Source: CAVREM01 sp963728825 (lineage in GTDB: Bacteria > Acidobacteriota > Vicinamibacteria > Vicinamibacterales > CAVVIG01). From it: DNA of 64,000 nt. The notes under the pieces are model-generated. The model searched no databases. It worked only from the letters and a program-made list of their open reading frames with translations, and was not told where the DNA came from. The stretch's first letter is position 1, and every line of letters starts with the position of its first letter. Of this stretch, positions 57,975-64,000 are shown piece after piece. The stretch spans positions 434,001-498,000 of the forward strand of contig CAVSLA010000006.1 in assembly GCA_963728825.1 (NCBI GenBank). The letters are read 5' to 3'. Made by a program: the position numbers and the translations under genes.

Positions 57975-59408
57975 ATGCGGCCCCGGCGGCTTCCCGCCGC
58001 AATTTGCCTGTTGCTCGGCCTGTCGGCGGCCCTCGTGGCACGCACACCGGACGACGAGCCAACGAACGCAGCCGTTCAAGTTACGGCGCCCGACGGTGCG
58101 ACGATCTACCGCGTGTATCTGACCGACGGGAGCTCGCTCGTCAGCTACGGGGAGCCAGCGCGGGTGGGCGATCGGATCATCTTCTCGATGCCGACTTCGC
58201 TGTCGCTCGACAACCCGCCTCTGCACCTGGTGAATCTGGCTGCCAGCGGAGTCGATTGGACTCGTACCGAGCGATACACGGAATCGGCTCGGGCGGCGAA
58301 GTACTACGCGACCCGCGGGGAAGCTGACTACGCCGTGCTGACCAGCCAGATCGCCACAGCCCTGGCGGATGTGGCCGGGACGTCCGATCCCGCGGCGCGG
58401 CTGGCGATCGTCGAGAAAGCCAGAAAGACGCTGGCTGACTGGCCGCGGACGCACTTCAATTACCGACAGGCCGAAATCGTGCCGATGGTCGGGATGATCG
58501 ACGAGATCGTGGCTGAGCTTCGCGCTCAATCGGGAGCCGGGCAGTTCGATCTCACGTTCGTCGCCCGAGCTGAAGAGTCCACGGCCCGCGAAGCCATTCT
58601 GCCGTTGCCGACCGCACAGCAGACGATCGAGCAGGTCGTCAGGGCCGCAGCCGTCTCGGACACCTCCGCGGAGCGGCTCTCGCTCTTGTCTGCCGCCCTG
58701 GGCGCGATCGAACGGGACGGCGAGCGCCTTCCTGGCGACTGGCGGAATGACACCAGGAATTCCATCCGGTACTCGATTGCGGCCGAGCTCGAAACGGATC
58801 GCCAGTATCAAATGATGACGACGAGGATTCTGTCGCTGGCTGCGGCGCGCGCGAAAGCAGCCGACGTGCGAGGCGTCGAGCGTCTCACCCTGGACGTGGA
58901 CGTGCAGGATCGCGCGCTCGGGACCAAGCGTCCGGATGTGGTCAGCGGTCTGCTCGCCTCGCTCGAGGCGCAGCTGGAGGCTGCGAGAAAGCTCCGCCTG
59001 GCGCGCGATCGCTGGGCGATCAGGGTCGACGCGTTCCGCGCGTATGGCGCCAGCATTACAGCGCCGTTGTCCAGGCTGGAACGGCTGCACGGCCACCTCG
59101 AGGACATCAAATCCCTGGCGGGTTCCTCACCGTTCGCGCTGGCGGCGATCCAGCGGGGCGCCGGTGAAGCCACGAAAAGGCTGGCCGCGATTGCGCCGCC
59201 GGACGAATTCCGCTCCGTTCATGCCATGTTGCTGTCAGCGGCCCAGCTCGCCGATACGGCCGCGAAGATCCGGATGGAGGCAGCGCTCACCGGCGACATT
59301 CGCCGCGCCTGGGATGCTTCGTCGGCGGCGGCGGGGGCGATGATGCTCGAAAACCAGGCTCGCACGGAGTTCAAAAATCTTTTCCAGGTGCCACAGCTGA
59401 CGCAGTGA
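57975..59408 (+). CDS. Exported protein of unknown function, helical
   Basis: 477 aa with a signal peptide (RRLPAAICLLLGLSAALVA). A beta-rich N-terminal part (AAVQVTAPDGATIYRVYLTDGSSLVSYGEPARVGDRIIFSMP) is followed by ~350 residues of helices with heptad-like spacing (ARAAKYYATRGEADYAVLTSQIATALADV..., LEAQLEAARKLRLARDRWAIRVDAFRAYG). No known domain. Its stop overlaps the GTG of the AddB-like gene by 4 bases, so it is translationally tied to a DNA repair nuclease even though it is exported; probably a genome-organisation habit rather than a shared function. Confidence 0.78.
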   Translation: MRPRRLPAAICLLLGLSAALVARTPDDEPTNAAVQVTAPDGATIYRVYLTDGSSLVSYGEPARVGDRIIFSMPTSLSLDNPPLHLVNLAASGVDWTRTERYTESARAAKYYATRGEADYAVLTSQIATALADVAGTSDPAARLAIVEKARKTLADWPRTHFNYRQAEIVPMVGMIDEIVAELRAQSGAGQFDLTFVARAEESTAREAILPLPTAQQTIEQVVRAAAVSDTSAERLSLLSAALGAIERDGERLPGDWRNDTRNSIRYSIAAELETDRQYQMMTTRILSLAAARAKAADVRGVERLTLDVDVQDRALGTKRPDVVSGLLASLEAQLEAARKLRLARDRWAIRVDAFRAYGASITAPLSRLERLHGHLEDIKSLAGSSPFALAAIQRGAGEATKRLAAIAPPDEFRSVHAMLLSAAQLADTAAKIRMEAALTGDIRRAWDASSAAAGAMMLENQARTEFKNLFQVPQLTQ

Positions 59409-62305
59409 TCACCCCTCGCCGGACGCGTCTCATCCGCGTCCCAGATCTGCACGCCTTCCGCCGGGCTATCACCGAGCTTTCGGGGCAGCCTGGCGCTGAG
59501 ACGCTGGTGGTCGTGCCGAACCGCGCTGCCGCCTGGCAGATCCAGCGAGTGGTTCGGGCATCGGCATCCGGGGCGTCATTTCTGACGCGCGACGAGATGT
59601 ATCGGGAGTTTCATGCCCGCCTGCCCGATTCGCCACGTCTGCTGACGGCAACGGAGCGTGAGGCGATACTGCAGGCGAGCGCCGCGGCGGCATCAGACGT
59701 CACGCCGCAGCTCACATTCCGGATTCGTCCCGGTCTGGTCGCGGAAATGCTTCGGTTTTACGATCAGCTCCGCCGCCAGTCGCAAACGGTCGAGCGTTTC
59801 GCGGAGCTCATCGAGCAGGCGATCGGGGCCGATCCGGCTGGCGACCGTGGTGCGGAGCGCATGCTGCGCCAGACACGATTCATCCAACAGGCGCTGTCTG
59901 GTTACGAGCAGAAGATCGACGCCATCGGGGCATACGATGAGCATCGGCTGCGAACGCGTCTTACCGAGAGACAGCTGTCAGGACCGGTTCGACGAATCGT
60001 CGTGACGGTTGCCGACTGGATTGCCGATCCCGACGGACTGTTTCTCGCCGACTTCGACGTCCTGACCCGCATGCCCGGTGTGCTGGCCATCGAGGTGATC
60101 AGCACCGAGGCGACCCTGGCGTCTGGATTCCATCAACGGATCCGCGAATGGCTGCCCGGACTCGACGAGGTGTCCGCGGCCGAGGTTTTCGGTGATGTGA
60201 CCCGAGCGCGGCCGGTGCTGGTCGTTCCCGCGGGTGTCCCAGCGGACCAGCTGTGGTTCGTCCGGCGCGATCGCGAGGAGGAGCTGGCCGCCGCGGCGCG
60301 CACATTCAACGGCGGCCTCGGGGTCGTCTACAAACGACCCTTGCCATATCTCTATCTGGCCGACGCGACGCTCGGTGCGGCCGCCGTGCCTTACCAGACA
60401 TTTGACGCGCTGCCGCTTGCTGCCGAACCAACCGCGGCGGCAGTCGACCTGGTGTTCGATGCCGTCGAGACGAGCTTTTCGCGAGAGTCGCTGGTCGCGT
60501 TGCTCCGATCGCCTCACTTCGACTTCAGCACGATGGTTCTTCCGGCCGCGGTGAGCACGTTCGATCGCCTGCTGAGCGAGAAGCGATACCTGGGCGACGT
60601 CGATCGATTGGCAGCAATGGCAGCCGCGTGGCCACAGGAGGACTCGCGCAGAGCGGCGGAGATGGCGTTGACGATTGCACGGTCGCTGGCGCCGCTCGCA
60701 GAACGAGCCGCCGCTTCCGCGCAGCTCGGACGGTTGAGGATATTTCTCGATCAGCATTGGAAGAGTCCGGACCAGACGAACCGATTCGCTGGCAGGGAGC
60801 GCCGCGCCCGGTCGGCCGTCGACGAAGTGCTCGATGCACTGACTGGCGCACATAGCGCGCACCACGATCCACAGTGGACGTTCGCGGATCTGGCGGGGAC
60901 CGTGCGGCGCTGGATTGAAGAGAAGACATTTGAGCCGGAGGCACTTGCAACAGCCGCCGCCGCGCCGCGGCCGGACGCAATCGCCTGTCTGGTCGACGAT
61001 CAGGCTGCCCGCTATGGCGACTTCGAGCATCTCGCGATCGTCGGGCTCATCGAAAACGACTGGCCCGAACGTCCGGTTCGCAACATTTTCTATCCTCCAG
61101 CGCTGCTCAAATCGCTGGGCTGGCCGTCGGAACACGATCGACGGGCCGCTGCAGACAGCCGCTTTCTCGATCTGCTCGTGTCGGCGTCGCGGAGCGTCAC
61201 CTTGTCGACGTTTTCGCTCGATGACGAGTCGCTGGTCAGTCGCTCGACGCAGCTCGACGAAGTCGCCGCCGCCCGACTGGCCACCGTCACCGAAGAGGTT
61301 CGTGACTTGCGCTCGGTGCTGGTGGATGACGGGCTCGTCGGCGACCCGCCGATCGTCGATCGGCTGGACGAATACGCGTTGGATTGGCTTCGCCTGCGAC
61401 AAATGCGTCCAGCGGCCGACCGGCCCGAGTTTCACGGCGTGTCGGGACGTCTTGCCGCTCCAGCGCGGACATGGTCTGTGAGCGCGGTCGAGACGTATCT
61501 CGGTTGTCCATTCAAGTTCTTTGCACGGCACGTGCTGAACCTCGACGAGGAGCCCGAAGACGAAGAGATTCTGGACCCGCGGCGCCAGGGCCAGTTCGTC
61601 CATGCGGTGTTCGAAGAGTTCTTTCGATTGTGGCAGTCGGCCGGCAGAGGAGGCATTACACCGGATGACCTCGACGCTGCCCGGGCGATGTTCAAAGACG
61701 TCGTCGACCGTCAACTGGCGCGATCGCAGCTTTCAGACGCGGAAGCCGGTCTCGAGCGGACGAGGCTCCTCGGCTCTCCCGCTGCCTCGGGGCTGGGGGA
61801 GGCGGTCTTTCGTATGGAGGCGGAACGGCCGGTGCCGGTTGTCGAGCGGCTCCTCGAGTACAGCGTCAGCGGCGAGCTGACGATCGCGACCTCGTCAGGT
61901 CCCCGAAGCGTGTCGCTGCGTGGCAAGGCGGATCGGGTCGATCTCCTCGACGATGGGACGTTCCGGCTGATCGACTACAAGCTGGGCTGGCCGCCCGACC
62001 GCGCGCGCGCGCTCCAACTGCCAATCTACGGCGTCTTCGCGGAGCAGCGTCTTCAGAATCATCGTGGCCGGCGATTCGTACTGGGGGAGGCGGCGTACCT
62101 CGCTTTCAAAGGACCACGGCGGGTGGTGCCGCTCTTTACTTCGGCGGCGCAGCGCGTCGAAGTCATGGCCAAGGCGCAGGAACGCCTCGCCGCCGCGCTC
62201 GACGCCATCGGCCGGGGCGAATTTCCGCCGACACCCGACGACGTCTACCGGTGCGAGTCGTGCGCCTTCACGTCGGTCTGCCGGAAAGATTATGTGGATT
62301 CCTGA
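59405..62305 (+). CDS. AddB-like nuclease/inactivated helicase subunit
   Basis: 966 aa. Processes DNA double-strand ends with an AddA partner. The C-terminal PD-(D/E)xK nuclease is seen in GQFVHAVFEEFF, SLRGKADRVDLLDDGTFRLIDYKLGW (Asp, Lys catalytic). An iron-sulfur staple is expected from C701 (YLGCPFKFF), C950, C953 and C959 (CESCAFTSVC): the CxxCx5C spacing is exactly that of AddB. The N-terminal half has the helicase-like fold without a good Walker A (VVVPNRAAAWQIQR), as in AddB. GTG start, coupled to the gene before and to the helicase after (14-base overlap). Confidence 0.87.
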   Translation: MITPRRTRLIRVPDLHAFRRAITELSGQPGAETLVVVPNRAAAWQIQRVVRASASGASFLTRDEMYREFHARLPDSPRLLTATEREAILQASAAAASDVTPQLTFRIRPGLVAEMLRFYDQLRRQSQTVERFAELIEQAIGADPAGDRGAERMLRQTRFIQQALSGYEQKIDAIGAYDEHRLRTRLTERQLSGPVRRIVVTVADWIADPDGLFLADFDVLTRMPGVLAIEVISTEATLASGFHQRIREWLPGLDEVSAAEVFGDVTRARPVLVVPAGVPADQLWFVRRDREEELAAAARTFNGGLGVVYKRPLPYLYLADATLGAAAVPYQTFDALPLAAEPTAAAVDLVFDAVETSFSRESLVALLRSPHFDFSTMVLPAAVSTFDRLLSEKRYLGDVDRLAAMAAAWPQEDSRRAAEMALTIARSLAPLAERAAASAQLGRLRIFLDQHWKSPDQTNRFAGRERRARSAVDEVLDALTGAHSAHHDPQWTFADLAGTVRRWIEEKTFEPEALATAAAAPRPDAIACLVDDQAARYGDFEHLAIVGLIENDWPERPVRNIFYPPALLKSLGWPSEHDRRAAADSRFLDLLVSASRSVTLSTFSLDDESLVSRSTQLDEVAAARLATVTEEVRDLRSVLVDDGLVGDPPIVDRLDEYALDWLRLRQMRPAADRPEFHGVSGRLAAPARTWSVSAVETYLGCPFKFFARHVLNLDEEPEDEEILDPRRQGQFVHAVFEEFFRLWQSAGRGGITPDDLDAARAMFKDVVDRQLARSQLSDAEAGLERTRLLGSPAASGLGEAVFRMEAERPVPVVERLLEYSVSGELTIATSSGPRSVSLRGKADRVDLLDDGTFRLIDYKLGWPPDRARALQLPIYGVFAEQRLQNHRGRRFVLGEAAYLAFKGPRRVVPLFTSAAQRVEVMAKAQERLAAALDAIGRGEFPPTPDDVYRCESCAFTSVCRKDYVDS

Positions 62306-64000
62306 CGAAGCGGCCCGCCGCGACGCGGTCGATCCGGCGCGCAACGTCGTGCTCGAGGCGTCGGCCGGCACCGGGAAGACTCGTGTCCTGGTCGAGCGCT
62401 ACGTCAATCTGCTCAGGGCCGGCGTCGAACCCGAACACATCCTCGCCGTCACGTTCACGCGCAAGGCGGCGGCCGAGATGCGCGACCGCATCATCGAGCG
62501 TCTGCGGGAGGCGAGCCGAACCTCCGAAATCGACCGCGCGCGGTGGCGGGAGCTGAGAGGTCGTCTCGGCGACATCTCGATCTCGACGATCGACGCATTC
62601 TGCCTGTCGCTGCTGCGTGAGTTTCCGCTGGAAGCCGACGTCGATCCGGGGTTCGACCTGGCAGATGCGACGGAAGTGCCGCGCTTGATCGCCGAATCGC
62701 TCACGCAGGCGCTGCGAATCTGCCGCGGCCTCGCCCGAGACGATGACGATGTGGCGCTGGTCTTCGCGCAGCTGGGCGAACGACGCCTGCGAGTGGGTCT
62801 CGCGTCGCTGATCGATCGGCGTCTGGTGGCGCCAGAGGCCCTGCGGCGCTATCTCGCTCGTGGACCCCAATCGTTGACCGCGCAGTCAGCCTGTGCAGCC
62901 GCGGCACGGCGCTTCCGTGACTTGTTCGAGGGCCTGCCGGGCGGACTGCATCGGTTCCTCGAGGACGGCCCGGTTCGCCATCTGCAGTTCGCGATGCTGG
63001 CGGCTGAGATCCAGCGGCTGGCAGGTCCTGCCGCGAGTGAAGTCGTGACCCGTGAGGGGCAAGCTGGCTTTCGATCCGTCATCGACCGGCTGCGAGGGTA
63101 CTTTCTGACGCAGGACGGCCGGCCGAGGGGCGAAAAGTTCGGTGGCACCGGGTTCAGCGCTGACGACTGTTCGAGCGAGGCAGCCTGGAAGCGTCATCGT
63201 CAAACGGCTGCCGAGCTCGCACCGGCTGTGGCCGAGATCATCCGGTCGTTCAGGCGGGATCTCAACGTCGTCCTGTCGCGCGGCGTCTGGCGGATCTTTG
63301 CGGTCGCCCTGGCCCAGTACCGGCAGACGCTGGAGGCCCGCGCGCTGCTCGATTTCTCCGGCGTCCTGGAGCGGGCCGTGCAGCTGTTGAAGGACATGGA
63401 CGAGTTCGCGCAGAGCCGCTACAAGCTCGAAGCGAGATATCGCCACGTGCTGGTCGACGAGTTTCAGGACACCAGCCGCGCGCAGTGGGAGCTGGTGGCA
63501 CAACTGGTCAGAAGCTGGGGAGAAGGCGCAGGGGCCGGTGCCGACGCGATTCCGCCCTCGATTTTCATCGTGGGCGATCGAAAGCAGTCGATCTACGGTT
63601 TTCGCGACGCGGATGTCTCGGTTCTCGACAAGGCCGCGGGCTTCGTCGAAGCCCTTCGACAGGACGGCGACTCTCGCCGCGCCATATCTGCGAGCTTCCG
63701 GGCCGTGCCGGCGCTGCTGGCTTTCGTGAACGACGTGTTCGATGAGATCGACAAAGCGCCTGACCGGTCGGATGCCTTCCGATATCAGGAATCGGACCGG
63801 TTTCCTCTCCAGGAGCTGACGGAAGTCGCACCGGATGAAGCGCCGGCCGGAAGCGACACGCCACTCGGCGTCCTGGTTGGCGACAGCGTGACGGCGGCCG
63901 CCGACCGCGTGGCGGGTGAAATCACGAGGCTGCTGGCGCGGGTGACGATCCGCGATCGCGCGACAGGCGTCCGGCGCCGTGTCCAGCCTGCGGATATCGC
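62292..64000 (+). CDS. AddA-like UvrD-family helicase/nuclease subunit (cut by window edge)
   Basis: First 569 residues. ATP-dependent DNA helicase of superfamily 1, partner of the upstream nuclease. Motif I EASAGTGKT (22-30), motif Ia AVTFTRKAAAEM, motif II HVLVDEFQDTSRAQ, motif III IFIVGDRKQSIYGFRDAD. The C-terminal nuclease domain expected of AddA lies beyond the edge. Its ATG lies inside the end of the AddB-like gene, giving coupled synthesis of the two subunits. Confidence 0.9.
   Translation, partial: MWIPDEAARRDAVDPARNVVLEASAGTGKTRVLVERYVNLLRAGVEPEHILAVTFTRKAAAEMRDRIIERLREASRTSEIDRARWRELRGRLGDISISTIDAFCLSLLREFPLEADVDPGFDLADATEVPRLIAESLTQALRICRGLARDDDDVALVFAQLGERRLRVGLASLIDRRLVAPEALRRYLARGPQSLTAQSACAAAARRFRDLFEGLPGGLHRFLEDGPVRHLQFAMLAAEIQRLAGPAASEVVTREGQAGFRSVIDRLRGYFLTQDGRPRGEKFGGTGFSADDCSSEAAWKRHRQTAAELAPAVAEIIRSFRRDLNVVLSRGVWRIFAVALAQYRQTLEARALLDFSGVLERAVQLLKDMDEFAQSRYKLEARYRHVLVDEFQDTSRAQWELVAQLVRSWGEGAGAGADAIPPSIFIVGDRKQSIYGFRDADVSVLDKAAGFVEALRQDGDSRRAISASFRAVPALLAFVNDVFDEIDKAPDRSDAFRYQESDRFPLQELTEVAPDEAPAGSDTPLGVLVGDSVTAAADRVAGEITRLLARVTIRDRATGVRRRVQPADI

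Overview
The window is a high-GC bacterial chromosome segment, most probably from Acidobacteriota of the Vicinamibacterales type. This is an inference from gene content. The clues are two stand-alone FtsX/MacB-type permeases of the ADOP kind with no ATPase gene beside them, a Ser/Thr kinase with the acidobacterial N-terminal leader, a TonB-dependent receptor with an N-terminal carboxypeptidase-regulatory domain, a TIGR02999-like ECF sigma factor, and many exported oxidoreductase and hydrolase families (DUF2911, DUF3237, DUF4399, duplicated CMD). No plasmid, phage or large island is evident. The only mobile trace is the C-terminal stub of a large serine recombinase beside a tRNA-Ala gene.

Region 1 (1-18.3 kb) is housekeeping. 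It holds ileS (cut by the edge), a two-gene M16 protease pair, a HAD phosphatase, hinT, prmC, prfA, moaD, moaE, thiD, an exported methyltransferase, and aspA facing a class I fumarase. An fdhE-like gene faces a run of erpA, a Fur-ferritin fusion, a PHP phosphoesterase, a small membrane protein, a degenerate ABC ATPase and a DUF4399 lipoprotein. Then come two cold-shock genes around tRNA-Sec (UCA) and a mocA-like gene. Molybdopterin synthase, the MocA-like transferase, the FdhE-like protein and selC together point to a molybdenum and possibly selenocysteine formate dehydrogenase elsewhere in the genome.

Region 2 (18.3-39 kb) is accessory: a decayed membrane gene, a membrane-anchored PQQ-type propeller, a DUF1326/DUF2182 pair, a di-heme peroxidase-like protein, an ECF sigma factor facing a metzincin-like protein, a carboxylesterase, a double CMD protein, a frameshifted DUF3237 gene, a DCC oxidoreductase, and a TonB receptor-IclR regulator-Tat-exported protein operon. 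Upstream of the receptor lies a three-half-site operator shaped like those of PcaU/PobR regulators. Ankyrin, TPR/DUF2914 and aldo/keto reductase genes follow.

Region 3 (39-64 kb) has two ADOP permeases, a ~285 bp nested inverted-repeat element, a decayed S9 peptidase, alpha/beta hydrolases, a kinase, the recombinase remnant with tRNA-Ala(GGC), a four-gene minus-strand operon (87-aa protein, hydrolase, propeller, MFS), and an AddB-like/AddA-like nuclease-helicase operon running off the right edge.

Three structured repeat elements (near 7.1, 11.6 and 43.7 kb) and one short direct repeat (4.3 kb) sit at gene ends. Several genes have a -10-like hexamer 6-8 nt before the ATG, suggesting leaderless transcripts. 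The best leads for something new are the operator-receptor-regulator unit, the nested palindrome, the Fur-ferritin fusion beside erpA, and the degenerate ABC ATPase with its membrane partner.
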